DNA of 64,000 nucleotides from Ruminococcus flavefaciens (GTDB taxonomy: Bacteria > Bacillota > Clostridia > Oscillospirales > Ruminococcaceae). Below are positions 8,487 to 17,421 of this stretch, in pieces (the first letter of the stretch is position 1; every line of letters starts with the position of its first letter). Position numbers and translations under genes: made by a program. The stretch spans positions 62,001-126,000 of the forward strand of contig JAMPIL010000002.1 of the NCBI GenBank assembly GCA_023662725.1. The letters are read 5' to 3'. A model generated the notes under the pieces. It ran no database searches. It was not told where the DNA came from and saw only the letters and a list, made by a program, of their open reading frames with translations.

Positions 8487-9938
8487 ATGCTTGATAATAG
8501 ATTGAAAACCTGTGCAGAATTGGTTTCCGGGAAGGGAATAGCTGTTGACGTTGGTACAGACCATGCGTATCTTGCAGCAGATTTAATTTTAAGTGGAAAG
8601 TGCAGCAAAGTTATTGCCTCGGATGTTAGGGAAGGTCCTCTCGAATCCGCAAGAAAAACGGTTGAGAAATACGGGATTTCAGATAAAGTGGACTTGATTT
8701 TGTCAAATGGACTGGAGAATGTTCAATATGAAAACGTTTCAGACGTTGTAATCGCCGGAATGGGCGGCGAGACGATTGCTGAAATTATTTCCAATGTCGA
8801 TTGTGATAAGTATGAAAAAATTCGCTGGATTCTTCAACCAATGACTAAAACCGAGTACCTCCGGAAGAAATTATACGATTTTGAGCTTAAAATTGTTTCC
8901 GAAAAAGTCGTTGAGGATGGGGACAAACTTTACGTTGTGATTTGTGCAGAATATAATAAAGATTGGCGATATCTTACGGAGTATGAGTCCGTTGTTGGTT
9001 TTTTCGATGAATCTGAACCGCTTTCACAGAAATATCATCAGAAACAGTTAGGAGGTCTTGAAAAAAAGTATATTGCTCTTGAAAAAGCAGGAAAATCAAA
9101 TGATGCGGTGCACATAAATTCACTGATTCATAAACTTAAAAACAATACTGAGATTGTTAACATTAATGATATTTATTCGTATCTTGATGAATTGTATCCA
9201 TTTAATTCTCAGGAAAAATGGGATAATTCCGGACTTCTTGTCGAAAATTATTATATGGAATGCAGTAAGATCCTTCTGACCTTGGATATAAGCTATGAAT
9301 CAATATGTGAAGCGTCATGCAAGGGGGCAGACCTGATTATTTCGCATCATCCCATTATTTTTGATCCAATTAAAAAGTTAACGCCAAGACATCCCGTTTA
9401 TAGTCTTGCAGAGAAGAATATTGCAGCAATTTGTATGCATACTAATCTTGATATTGCTCAAAATGGTACTAACGGAGTAATCCTGAAAATGCTTTCTGAG
9501 AAATTTAATTTTGCAAAAGAACCTGAACCGTTTGAAGAACTTGGCAACGGACTCAATCTTGGTTGGATAATTGAACTTGATGAAAAGGTTTTTTCGGACA
9601 ATATTGCTATTAAGTTAAAACAAATTTTTGGCTGTGAATATGTACGTGCATCAAGAATTGCAAGAAAGGGAATTTGTCGCATCGCATTTTGTTCCGGTTC
9701 CGGAGGTTCAATGCTTGAGCTTGCAAAACAGAAAAACTGCGACGCCCTTATTACCGGTGATGTGAAGCATGATGTCTGGATAGATGCTAATGCCAATGAC
9801 ATTGTTGTGTTCGACTGCGGACATTTTTATACGGAAAATCCTGTTTTGTGGGAACTGCGACGTGTTCTTGAAGAGAAATTCCCACAGCTTGATGTGGAAA
9901 TTTCTGACCGTTCGGTCGATCCGGTTATTTATTTCTGA
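8487..9938 (+). CDS. TrmK-Nif3 fusion: tRNA(A22-N1) methyltransferase plus dinuclear-metal protein
   Basis: Residues 1-215 are TrmK, the SAM-dependent enzyme that methylates A22 of tRNA: the motif I AVDVGTDHAYLA (near residue 19), the VIAGMGGETI motif (near 89) and QPMTKTEYLRKKL are present. Residues about 225-483 are a Nif3/YqfO-type dinuclear metal protein, with the ISHHPIIF metal site (near 290), a CMHTNLDIA motif and a C-terminal TGDVKHDVW/DCGHFYTE pair of metal motifs. In Bacillus these are two neighbouring genes (trmK, yqfO); here they are one uninterrupted reading frame of 483 residues. The start follows GAGGTG. RlmA follows 9 bases later. Confidence 0.88.
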   Translation: MLDNRLKTCAELVSGKGIAVDVGTDHAYLAADLILSGKCSKVIASDVREGPLESARKTVEKYGISDKVDLILSNGLENVQYENVSDVVIAGMGGETIAEIISNVDCDKYEKIRWILQPMTKTEYLRKKLYDFELKIVSEKVVEDGDKLYVVICAEYNKDWRYLTEYESVVGFFDESEPLSQKYHQKQLGGLEKKYIALEKAGKSNDAVHINSLIHKLKNNTEIVNINDIYSYLDELYPFNSQEKWDNSGLLVENYYMECSKILLTLDISYESICEASCKGADLIISHHPIIFDPIKKLTPRHPVYSLAEKNIAAICMHTNLDIAQNGTNGVILKMLSEKFNFAKEPEPFEELGNGLNLGWIIELDEKVFSDNIAIKLKQIFGCEYVRASRIARKGICRIAFCSGSGGSMLELAKQKNCDALITGDVKHDVWIDANANDIVVFDCGHFYTENPVLWELRRVLEEKFPQLDVEISDRSVDPVIYF

Positions 9939-9947
9939 GGTGAGAAC

Positions 9948-10766
9948 ATGAGTATTTTAACTTGTCCTGTTTGTGGAAAGCGAATGGGACTCACAGAAAA
10001 AAGCTATATTTGTGAAAAAAATCACTGCTTTGATATTGCCAAAAGCGGCTACGTGAATCTTTTGTTATCTAAACACGCTGGTAAAACTGTTCACGGAGAT
10101 AACAAACTTATGCTTCAGGCAAGACGTGATTTTCTGGAGAAAGGGTACTATGCTCCGCTTAAAGATGCTCTTTGTGATGCGGTCCAGAGGAATTTTAATA
10201 GCGGAGTGATTCTTGATGCCGGGTGCGGTGAGGGATATTATACTGCTGCGATTTGTGACAGACTTAAAACTGCTGGAATTTCGGCGGAAATATATGGAAT
10301 TGATGTTTCAAAAATTGCTGTGGAAATGGCTGCAAAACGAAAAAAAGACATAACTTTTGCGGCTGCCAGCGTCTTTCATATTCCGGTTGAGGACAATTCT
10401 TGTAATACAATTGTAACTCTTTTCGCACCATATTGCGGTGAGGAATTCAAGCGTATTCTTTCTAAAAACGGAATTATGATCATGGCGATTCCATCTGAGG
10501 AACATCTCTGGGAGCTGAAACAAGCTGTTTATGATACTCCGTATAAAAATGAGGTTCGACCATATGAACTTGATGGATTTCGGCTGCTTCAAAAAAAGAG
10601 GATACGACGCAAGATATTACTTGATTCCAATGAGGATATACAGTCGCTTTTCTCAATGACTCCATATTATTATCGTACAGGGAAAGAACAGCGTGAACGG
10701 CTTGATTTTCTCGAAACGCTCGAAACAACAACGGATTTTGAGCTTCTTACATATATTTATGATTAA
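9948..10766 (+). CDS. rlmA: 23S rRNA (guanine-N1)-methyltransferase, RlmA family
   Basis: The RlmA family methylates G745 or G748 in helix 35 of 23S rRNA. The N-terminal zinc site is visible (CPVC, then CEKNHC), followed by FDIAKSGYVNLL, which is highly diagnostic. A SAM-binding motif (ILDAGCGEGYYT near residue 90) and the IYGIDVSKIAV acidic turn follow. The 272-residue length is normal. Which of the two positions it modifies cannot be told from sequence. It is tightly packed between the TrmK-Nif3 gene and rqcH, forming an RNA-modification and ribosome-quality group. Confidence 0.88.
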   Translation: MSILTCPVCGKRMGLTEKSYICEKNHCFDIAKSGYVNLLLSKHAGKTVHGDNKLMLQARRDFLEKGYYAPLKDALCDAVQRNFNSGVILDAGCGEGYYTAAICDRLKTAGISAEIYGIDVSKIAVEMAAKRKKDITFAAASVFHIPVEDNSCNTIVTLFAPYCGEEFKRILSKNGIMIMAIPSEEHLWELKQAVYDTPYKNEVRPYELDGFRLLQKKRIRRKILLDSNEDIQSLFSMTPYYYRTGKEQRERLDFLETLETTTDFELLTYIYD

Positions 10767-10790
10767 CTTAATTAGCAAAGGACTGATTTT

Positions 10791-12542
10791 ATGGCTCTTG
10801 ACGGAGCATTTCTTTATGCAGTGAAAACTGAACTTACTCCGCTTATCGGAGGTCGGGTTGAGAAAATTCATCAGCCTTCCCGTGAAGAAATAATTATTTC
10901 TCTGCGTACAAAGCAGGGGGGGAAAAAACTCTATATATCGGCAAATGCAGGAAGCGCCAGAATTCATATCACGGAAAAGAGCGTCGATAATCCGCAAACT
11001 CCGCCTATGTTTTGTATGCTCCTCCGCAAGCATCTTGGCAATGGAAAGCTGATAGGAATTCGTCAGGATGGTCTGGAAAGAATTCTTTTTGTCGATTTTG
11101 AATGTGTGAACGAGCTTGGCGATGTTGTTACAGTTACTCTCGCCTGCGAAATAATGGGAAGATGCTCCAACCTTATTATAATCAATCACGAAGGCAAGGT
11201 CATCGACAGCATAAAGCGTGTTGATGAAGATATGTCACGTGAGCGAATCGTTCTCCCCGGAATGAGGTACACACTTCCGCCAAGAAACAGCCGTCTGAAT
11301 TTTTTGAAAGCTCAACCAGAGGAGATGGTTTTGGCTCTGGAAAATACTCCTTCGGCAGAACTCTCTAAGGCTCTGATACGAATTTTTGAAGGAATATCGC
11401 CGATTCTTGCCCGTGAGTGGACTTTTTTCGCCGGAAGAGGAGTTCATATCGACAGTGATAAGATCAAGTCGAATCAACTTGAAAGACTGCTTTTCGCTAT
11501 TAAACGAACTCGTGAACAGCTCGAAAAGGGCGAGTGTTTTTTCAGCGTTGTAAAGGACAAGGAGGGACAACTCAAGGACTTTTCTTTTATAAGGCTTACG
11601 CAGTTTGGAACTCTGATGTACACTAAAGAATTGTCCAGCGCTTCGGAGCTTCTTGACTATTTTTACTTCGAGCGTGACCGTTCTGCACGTACAAAACAAC
11701 GTGCCAACGATCTTTTCAAGCTGCTTGTCAACCTTACTGAGAGGACTTCACGCCGAATTGCTGCTCAGCGTGAGGAACTTGCAGAGTGTGCCGACAAGGA
11801 TCATTATAAGCTTTGCGGCGACTTGATTTCTGCAAATATGTATCGGATTAAAAAAGGCGATTCTTTGCTTATTACTGAGAATTTTTACGATGAATCCTGT
11901 CCAGAGATAGAAATTAAACTTGATGTACGGAAAACTCCGTCACAGAATGCTCAGAAATACTACGGAGAGTATAAAAAATCGGTCACAGCAGAAGAAAAAC
12001 TTGCCATTCAGATAGAGAAAGGCGAAGAAGAACTGCAATATCTTGACAGTGTTTTTGATTCTCTTACAAGAGCTGTTTCCGAAAATGATATAATTCAGCT
12101 TCGCCTTGAACTTCGTGAACAAGGGTATATAAAATCAGGCAACAGTAAGGTGAAACCTCCGAAAGCTTTGCCTCCGATTGAATATAAGTCAAGCGACGGA
12201 TTCACTGTTCTGGTTGGAAGAAACAATCATCAGAATGATCAGCTTTCCCTTAAATTCGCTGAAAAAACAGATATATGGCTGCATACTCAAAGCATTACCG
12301 GTTCTCATGTTCTTATCTTGACAGACGGTGAAACACCTCCGGACAGAACGATTGAAGAAGCGGCTGTAATTGCTGCCGTCAACAGCAGAGGACGTAATTC
12401 AACGATAGTTCCGGTTGATTATTGTCTTGCAAAATTCGTTAAAAAACCATCCGGAGCAAAACCCGGAAAGGTGATATTCACTAACTATCAGACCGCTTTT
12501 GTTAAGCCGGATGCTGAACTCGAACAACAACTGAGGGTATAA
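10791..12542 (+). CDS. rqcH: RqcH/NFACT ribosome quality control protein
   Basis: RqcH binds stalled 50S subunits and adds C-terminal alanine tails to the nascent chain. The 583-residue order is right: NFACT-N (1-225, with MALDGAFLYAVKTEL), coiled-coil middle (about 290-430) and NFACT-R (about 450-560, with DIWLHTQSITGSHVLI). In the position of the Asp-Arg pair needed by Bacillus RqcH, this protein has Glu-Arg (residues 96-97), a conservative change. Older annotations call such proteins fibronectin-binding. It ends 3 bases before the Mpg gene. Confidence 0.93.
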   Translation: MALDGAFLYAVKTELTPLIGGRVEKIHQPSREEIIISLRTKQGGKKLYISANAGSARIHITEKSVDNPQTPPMFCMLLRKHLGNGKLIGIRQDGLERILFVDFECVNELGDVVTVTLACEIMGRCSNLIIINHEGKVIDSIKRVDEDMSRERIVLPGMRYTLPPRNSRLNFLKAQPEEMVLALENTPSAELSKALIRIFEGISPILAREWTFFAGRGVHIDSDKIKSNQLERLLFAIKRTREQLEKGECFFSVVKDKEGQLKDFSFIRLTQFGTLMYTKELSSASELLDYFYFERDRSARTKQRANDLFKLLVNLTERTSRRIAAQREELAECADKDHYKLCGDLISANMYRIKKGDSLLITENFYDESCPEIEIKLDVRKTPSQNAQKYYGEYKKSVTAEEKLAIQIEKGEEELQYLDSVFDSLTRAVSENDIIQLRLELREQGYIKSGNSKVKPPKALPPIEYKSSDGFTVLVGRNNHQNDQLSLKFAEKTDIWLHTQSITGSHVLILTDGETPPDRTIEEAAVIAAVNSRGRNSTIVPVDYCLAKFVKKPSGAKPGKVIFTNYQTAFVKPDAELEQQLRV

Positions 12543-12545
12543 TTT

Positions 12546-13064
12546 ATGAACGTTAAACTTACAGAAAATTTCTTTCATAGAGACGCTCTTGAGGTTGCTC
12601 CTGAGCTTGTTGGCAAAATCATAGTCCGAAAACTTGATGATGGTACGTTAATCCGTGAGCGTATCGCAGAAACCGAAGCTTACCGTGGCGAAGAGGATAA
12701 AGGCTGTCATGCTTCTAAAGGCAGAACAAAGCGAACGGAACTGCTTTATGGTAAAAGCGGTGTGATATACGTTTATCTTTGTTATGGAATGCATTGGCTT
12801 ATGAATGTTATAACCGGCGATATAGATCAGCCTCAGGGAGTTTTGCTGCGTTGCGGCGAGATTCATAACGGTCCGGGGAAACTGACGAAATATCTGAAAA
12901 TAGATGGAAGCTTCAACGGCGGAACGTTTTGCGGCAGCAATACGGTGTGGATAGAGGATGACGGCTATAAACCGGAGATAATTACAGCTCCGAGAGTCGG
13001 AATCGACTACGCCGGAGATTACTGGAAAAATATAGAATGGCGATTTATCGACAACAGGAAGTGA
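12546..13064 (+). CDS. mpg: DNA-3-methyladenine glycosylase (Mpg/AAG family)
   Basis: This monofunctional glycosylase removes alkylated purines and hypoxanthine. The catalytic ETEAYRGEEDKGCHA segment (Glu near residue 40), the SGVIYVYLCYGMHWLMN core strand and helix, and the GPGKLTKYL motif are all present. At 172 residues it is slightly short for the family (about 190-200), with a trimmed C-terminus. It sits 3 bases after rqcH and 4 bases before the AraC gene, so it is probably in the same transcript. A TATAAT-like site is not evident before it. Confidence 0.9.
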   Translation: MNVKLTENFFHRDALEVAPELVGKIIVRKLDDGTLIRERIAETEAYRGEEDKGCHASKGRTKRTELLYGKSGVIYVYLCYGMHWLMNVITGDIDQPQGVLLRCGEIHNGPGKLTKYLKIDGSFNGGTFCGSNTVWIEDDGYKPEIITAPRVGIDYAGDYWKNIEWRFIDNRK

Positions 13065-13068
13065 TTTT

Positions 13069-13848
13069 GTGATTATACGCAGTATCGGATTCAATTCGGT
13101 TTACGACAGTGGATACAGAATATGCCGAAAACCTGAAAAGGGCGAATTTACGTTGATTCTTCTAAAAAGTCGAGCCAATATTTACTCAAAGGGAGTAAAT
13201 ATGAAAGTTCCGGCTGATACTGCTATTCTGTTTGACGACAGCGAAATTATACAATATTCTGCGGATGATGGATTTTTTATATGCGACTGGATATGTTTCG
13301 ATGCGGATAGTGATAAAGAGTTTTTTGATTCATTGGAACTGAAAATGAATGCTCCGATACGCTTTCTCGATATCGAATTTATGAGCGGTATCATACGTAA
13401 TATAGCCTCGGAATATTATTCGCTCACCTCAAGGAGAGTGAAAATACTCGATTCGCTCATGAAAACTCTGCTTATTAAATTCAGTGAAACAGGCAATCGC
13501 AAGGATTCAGCTCAGCAGGTCGCAGAGCCGCATTACGGCGCTCTTATCGACCTTAGAGCTAAGATATACCGCAATCCTCAGCTTAAATGGAATGTTGATA
13601 CGATGGCAGCGGATGTGAATATGTCGAGGTCGTATTTTCAGCATATTTACCGTGAAATGTTCGGAGTTTCGTGTATTTCCGACGTTATAAGCGGAAAAAT
13701 CGAAAAGGCGAAAGAGATTTTAAGCGAAACTTCTTGTACTGTTTCGCAGGTCGCTTCAATGTGCGGTTATGACAATGAGGAGCATTTTATGCGGCAGTTC
13801 AAGAAAATCGTGGGAGTTACTCCCACAAAATACAGGAAGAATGCTTAG
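13069..13848 (+). CDS. AraC/XylS-family transcriptional regulator
   Basis: The last 100 residues form the two helix-turn-helix AraC DNA-binding domain (WNVDTMAADVNMSRSYFQHIYRE and the second half VSQVASMCGYDNEEHFMRQFKK, ending GVTPTKYRKNA). The N-terminal 150 residues are cupin-like and resemble sugar-responsive regulators, but no ligand can be named. Translation starts at GTG, 4 bases after the mpg stop. The target is unknown; the dockerin esterase 1 kb downstream is a possible one. Confidence 0.85.
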   Translation: MIIRSIGFNSVYDSGYRICRKPEKGEFTLILLKSRANIYSKGVNMKVPADTAILFDDSEIIQYSADDGFFICDWICFDADSDKEFFDSLELKMNAPIRFLDIEFMSGIIRNIASEYYSLTSRRVKILDSLMKTLLIKFSETGNRKDSAQQVAEPHYGALIDLRAKIYRNPQLKWNVDTMAADVNMSRSYFQHIYREMFGVSCISDVISGKIEKAKEILSETSCTVSQVASMCGYDNEEHFMRQFKKIVGVTPTKYRKNA

Positions 13849-13860
13849 GGGGGTGAGAAA

Positions 13861-14238
13861 ATGACCGAATATCTTAAAGAATACATGAAAACAGTTCAGC
13901 GGAAGCTTGAAAGCTGCCGTAATTCAGAGGGACTTGAGGAAATATTCTCGGAGCATAAGGACAAAATTGCGTTTATGCAGCATGAAAGAATCGTTCATTT
14001 TCTTGTAACTATGATGTTTGCAATAGTACTCGCAGTTTTTATAACGGCGATGCTCCTTACTGAAAATCTGATGATGCTGATTCTTGTTACGATAATTATT
14101 GTGCTTCTTGGGTTCTATATAAAGCACTATTATTTTCTTGAAAATACTGTTCAGAAGATGTATAAAGTATATGATGAAATACTCGTGAAACGGAGGAAAA
14201 CTGATGACGAAAAAAGAAATAGCCAAGCTTGCATGTGA
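13861..14238 (+). CDS. Small two-helix membrane protein, unknown function
   Basis: I do not recognise this 125-residue protein. It has a charged N-terminal helix (residues 1-40), two membrane segments (about 44-66 and 68-88) and a charged C-terminal helix rich in Lys and Glu. Both ends should lie in the cytoplasm. The start follows GGGGGTGAG. Its last 35 bases overlap the start of nth in another frame, so the two genes are probably translationally coupled. Confidence 0.7.
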   Translation: MTEYLKEYMKTVQRKLESCRNSEGLEEIFSEHKDKIAFMQHERIVHFLVTMMFAIVLAVFITAMLLTENLMMLILVTIIIVLLGFYIKHYYFLENTVQKMYKVYDEILVKRRKTDDEKRNSQACM

Positions 14239-14839
14239 AGAGCTTGAAAAAATTTATCCCGATATCGACTGTACTCTTACATATGAAAAGCCGTATGAAC
14301 TGATGTTTGCTGCAAGACTCGCCGCACAGTGTACTGATGCGAGAGTAAATGTTGTTACAAAAACTTTGTTTAAAAAATATCCTACTCTTGAAGCTTTTGC
14401 GGGCGCCGACCTTGAGGAGCTTGAACAGGATGTCAAACCATGCGGCTTCTATCATACAAAGGCTAAAAGCATTAAGGAAATGGCCGGACAGCTTATCAAT
14501 AATTTCGGAGGAGAAGTTCCTCAGACTATGGAGGAACTTTTAACGCTTTCCGGAATCGGCAGAAAAACGGCAAATCTTATGCTTGGAGACGTTTTCGGCA
14601 AACCTGCGATAGTAACTGATACTCACTGTATAAGAATCACCGGCAGGCTCGGTCTTACTGATAATAAAGAACCGGCAAAGGTAGAAAAAGATCTGATAAA
14701 GCTTATTCCGCCTGAAATATCTTCACATTTCTGTCATCAGACGGTTCAGTTCGGACGTGATATCTGTCGTGCAAGAAGTCCGAAGTGCGGCGAATGTTCG
14801 CTAAGCTATTTTTGCAGATACTTTAAAAATAATAATTAA
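14204..14839 (+). CDS. nth: Endonuclease III
   Basis: Nth is a base-excision repair glycosylase and AP lyase for oxidised pyrimidines. The helix-hairpin-helix LSGIGRKTANLML with the catalytic Lys, the catalytic Asp in VTDTHCIRI, and the C-terminal 4Fe-4S ligands C-x6-C-x2-C-x5-C (CRARSPKCGECSLSYFC) are intact. The 211 residues match the family. The AACGGAGG ribosome site lies within the preceding gene. The dockerin esterase begins 14 bases after the stop, which is an unusual pairing. Confidence 0.95.
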   Translation: MTKKEIAKLACEELEKIYPDIDCTLTYEKPYELMFAARLAAQCTDARVNVVTKTLFKKYPTLEAFAGADLEELEQDVKPCGFYHTKAKSIKEMAGQLINNFGGEVPQTMEELLTLSGIGRKTANLMLGDVFGKPAIVTDTHCIRITGRLGLTDNKEPAKVEKDLIKLIPPEISSHFCHQTVQFGRDICRARSPKCGECSLSYFCRYFKNNN

Positions 14840-14853
14840 ATTGAGGTGACGGT

Positions 14854-16221
14854 ATGATAAAAAGGTTAAGAAAAGCTGCTGCATCTGCTCTTGCTTTGAC
14901 GCTTGCTTTTTCGAGTGTTGTAGGAATGGCGGTTTATGCGGATGTTACGCCTAATCACGTTATAAGCAGAAACTGTCCGGCGTATTCAGAATCAAATCCT
15001 GCAACGGCTTCGGCTGGAAATGATGAGCATTATTTTTCGTTCTGGTTTGCGCAGTCGCCGGATTATCTTGCTTACGATCTTTCACAGGTTCCTGAAAATG
15101 AACGCAGACAGGTTCTTGCAGTCTGGTATAACACCAGTTCATACGACAGCATAGGAAATTATATTTCACGTAATATGGAGCCTTCCGATTATACTATAGA
15201 AGTCAATTCAGCTCCCGGAGGGGATTATCCCGAAAACGGCTGGGAGACAGTCTGTACCGTAGAAGGAAATACGCTTAGTTCAAGACAGCATCTTGTAAAT
15301 ATGGAAGGCTATAACTGGATACGCATTAACATCTCGAAAGCCGACGGTGAAGCAGGAAAACAGGCAAGCATCAATTTTGATATACATAATGTTTCGGATG
15401 GAGTTTCCGACAGTTGGATCTTTTTTGGAGATTCCATAACAGCCGGAGGAATGAATAATTGCTACGGAACAGGTTTTGCCACATATGTGAACCGTATTGA
15501 CGAACGTTATTTTCCCGTTCAGGAAAATGGCGGCATCGGGGGGATAACGTCTACAGACGGACGAAATAACATCGACCGCTGGCTTGAAAGCTATGCCGGA
15601 AAATACGTCAGCGTTGCTTACGGCACAAACGATGCATGGGGCAATCAGACAGGCGCAGAACGGTATTACGAGAACACGAAGTACATGATAGACGCAATTC
15701 TTGCCCTTGAAAAAGTTCCGGTGCTTCCTAAGATTCCCTATGCGTCTGAAAGCGGAGTAAATACTTACCTGGATGAATATAATAATGAGATAGACAGACT
15801 TTATGAGGAATATGGCGATAAACTTGTAAAAGGTCCTGATTTTTATGGAATAATCAAAGAAAATCCCGATTACCTCAGCGGAGACGGAGTTCACCCAAGC
15901 TCTGAGGGCTATGAAGAAATGCGCCGTATCTGGGCGGAAACTATGTATGAGAACGTTTACAAAAATGATAATATAGATGAAGAAATTTGTTACGGCGACG
16001 CAAACGTTGACGGAGAAGTGGATATGTCTGACGCTGTTCTAATAATGCAGTCTTTGTCAAATCCTGATAAATATGGAATAAACGGAACAGATGAAACTCA
16101 TATCACGATGCAGGGATTGAAAAACGGTGATGTAAGCGGAAACGGCGACGGAATCACCAATAATGACGCTCTTGCCATTCAGAAATTTAAGCTGAATCTT
16201 ATAGATAGTCTGCCAGAATAG
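14854..16221 (+). CDS. Secreted SGNH-family esterase with dockerin
   Basis: A signal peptide (residues 1-29, MIKRLRKAAASALALTLAFS) leads into a beta-rich N-terminal domain (about 30-180), an SGNH hydrolase domain (about 183-365) and a dockerin (about 380-455). The catalytic Ser194 is in FFGDSITAGG, the oxyanion Asn in YGTNDAWG, and the Asp/His pair in GDGVHPSSEGY. The architecture resembles carbohydrate acetyl esterases, but the CE family is not certain. The dockerin has two EF-hand-like repeats (DANVDGEVDMSDAVLIMQ and DVSGNGDGITNNDALAIQ), so the enzyme should dock on a cellulosome scaffoldin. The expected product deacetylates plant polysaccharides, fitting the GH26 and GH5 enzymes nearby. 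Confidence 0.88.
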   Translation: MIKRLRKAAASALALTLAFSSVVGMAVYADVTPNHVISRNCPAYSESNPATASAGNDEHYFSFWFAQSPDYLAYDLSQVPENERRQVLAVWYNTSSYDSIGNYISRNMEPSDYTIEVNSAPGGDYPENGWETVCTVEGNTLSSRQHLVNMEGYNWIRINISKADGEAGKQASINFDIHNVSDGVSDSWIFFGDSITAGGMNNCYGTGFATYVNRIDERYFPVQENGGIGGITSTDGRNNIDRWLESYAGKYVSVAYGTNDAWGNQTGAERYYENTKYMIDAILALEKVPVLPKIPYASESGVNTYLDEYNNEIDRLYEEYGDKLVKGPDFYGIIKENPDYLSGDGVHPSSEGYEEMRRIWAETMYENVYKNDNIDEEICYGDANVDGEVDMSDAVLIMQSLSNPDKYGINGTDETHITMQGLKNGDVSGNGDGITNNDALAIQKFKLNLIDSLPE

Positions 16222-16241
16222 ATACAAGTTGAAGAAAACTA

Positions 16242-16270
16242 TTGACTAATCTTGAATTATAGTTTATTAT
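16242..16270 (+). promoter_or_regulatory. Promoter-like site before the GH74 relic
   Basis: TTGACT and TATTAT are separated by 17 bases. GGGAGGA follows about 20 bases later, immediately before ATG ATT TAA. The signals look like a promoter and ribosome site left over from a lost gene, and may now serve the GH25 gene. Confidence 0.5.
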
Positions 16271-16364
16271 ATAAGAGGTATGATGTATAGGGAGGAATGA
16301 TTTAAATAAGAAAGCATATAATTAAAATCAGCAAGGCTTTTTCGCTTGTTGATGCGGCATTTAA

Positions 16365-16664
16365 ATGTATACAGAAAATGCCGTAGAAAGCTGGAACGTT
16401 CTGAAAAATATAAACGCAAAAGCTCTTGGTTTCGGTGCGCCGAAAGAATAAGGCGGATGTATGACTATTTACGTTATGGAAAATGATGATGTAAGCGGAA
16501 ACAATAATCCCAGCGGCGACGGTATTTACCGTTCGATCGATAAGGAGAAAAGCTGGCAGAGAATAAATGATGACCAGCATCTTTTCGGAAATCTCATATA
16601 TTCCATTACAGGCGACAGCGAGATCAACGGAAGAGTTTACTTTGCTACAAACGGCAGGGAATAG
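16365..16664 (+). pseudogene. Relic of a GH74 xyloglucanase
   Basis: One reading frame, interrupted by TAA at 16449-16451, still encodes pieces of a GH74 beta-propeller. Before the stop it reads NAKALGFGAPKE. After the stop, from the ATG at 16461, it reads MTIYVMENDDVSG, then GDGIYRSIDKEKSWQRINDD (the Asp-box strand) and ITGDSEINGRVYFATNGRE. In intact GH74 enzymes these pieces are contiguous (ALGFGKA, GIYRSDDGG, WVRINDDQHQYG, ITGDPRVYGRVYIGTNGRG). More than 600 residues of the enzyme are missing, so the relic is a heavily deleted remnant. Confidence 0.75.
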
Positions 16665-16686
16665 TTATGGGAGACATTAAAGATTA

Positions 16687-17421
16687 ATGCATAAACTTAA
16701 AAGAATTGTCTGTATTTTAACAGGCGGAATTTTGACCGGAATTGCCGGTATAGCTTCATGTTATTATTCATCAGCAATGGTGAACAGTGAAAAATATCCT
16801 GTTTTCGGAGTGGACGTATCAAATTATCAGGGAGACATAGATTGGAATATTCTGGAGGAACAGGGTGTTCGGTTTGCTTTTATCAAGGCAACTGAAGGAA
16901 GCGGTCATGTTGACGAATCTGTAAGGCAGAATCTTGAAAGAGCTTCTGAAACCGATATAAAGTTGTCGGCGTATCACTTTTTCAGCTTTGACAGTGCAGG
17001 AGAAACTCAGGCAGAGAATTTTATATCTGTTGTTTCGGCGGATGAAATTGATATGCCTCCGGTGGTGGACATAGAATATTATGCCGATAAGCGGAAAAAT
17101 AAGCCGTCAAAAGAGGAAGCGGAGAATATTCTTCGACCTCTTCTTTCAGGGCTGGAAGAATATTACGGCGTAAAACCGATAATTTATACAACCCTTCCGG
17201 TTTACTGCCGGTATGTAAAAGAGAACTTCAGCGATTATCCGCTTTGGATAAGAAGCGTGAATTTCGAGCCTGATCTTATCAATTGGAAATTCTGGCAGTA
17301 TTGCGACGGCGGTGAACTTGAAGGCTATAACGGCGACGAAAAATGTATAGATTTCAATGTCTATAACGGTACGGAAGAGGAGTTTCTTGCGGAATTTTCA
17401 TCAGAGCAGGAGGAAAAATAA
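16687..17421 (+). CDS. GH25 lysozyme-like protein (N-acetylmuramidase)
   Basis: The 244-residue protein has an N-terminal membrane or signal segment (residues 6-30) and a GH25 domain (about 37-235). The family pattern is clear: FGVDVSNYQGDIDW with the first catalytic Asp, FAFIKATEGSGHVD, YHFFSFDS, and PPVVDIEYYADK with the DxE catalytic pair. It should cleave beta-1,4 links of peptidoglycan outside the membrane, for wall turnover or export. GGGAG lies 12 bases before the ATG. The stop overlaps the manA start (TAATG), which suggests coupling. Confidence 0.88.
   Translation: MHKLKRIVCILTGGILTGIAGIASCYYSSAMVNSEKYPVFGVDVSNYQGDIDWNILEEQGVRFAFIKATEGSGHVDESVRQNLERASETDIKLSAYHFFSFDSAGETQAENFISVVSADEIDMPPVVDIEYYADKRKNKPSKEEAENILRPLLSGLEEYYGVKPIIYTTLPVYCRYVKENFSDYPLWIRSVNFEPDLINWKFWQYCDGGELEGYNGDEKCIDFNVYNGTEEEFLAEFSSEQEEK

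Noticed and set aside
16461-16664. Open reading frame of 67 codons as a real small gene
   Set aside because: Its text is a fragment of GH74 enzymes, it has no ribosome site, and matching sequence continues upstream beyond a stop codon. It is a relic.
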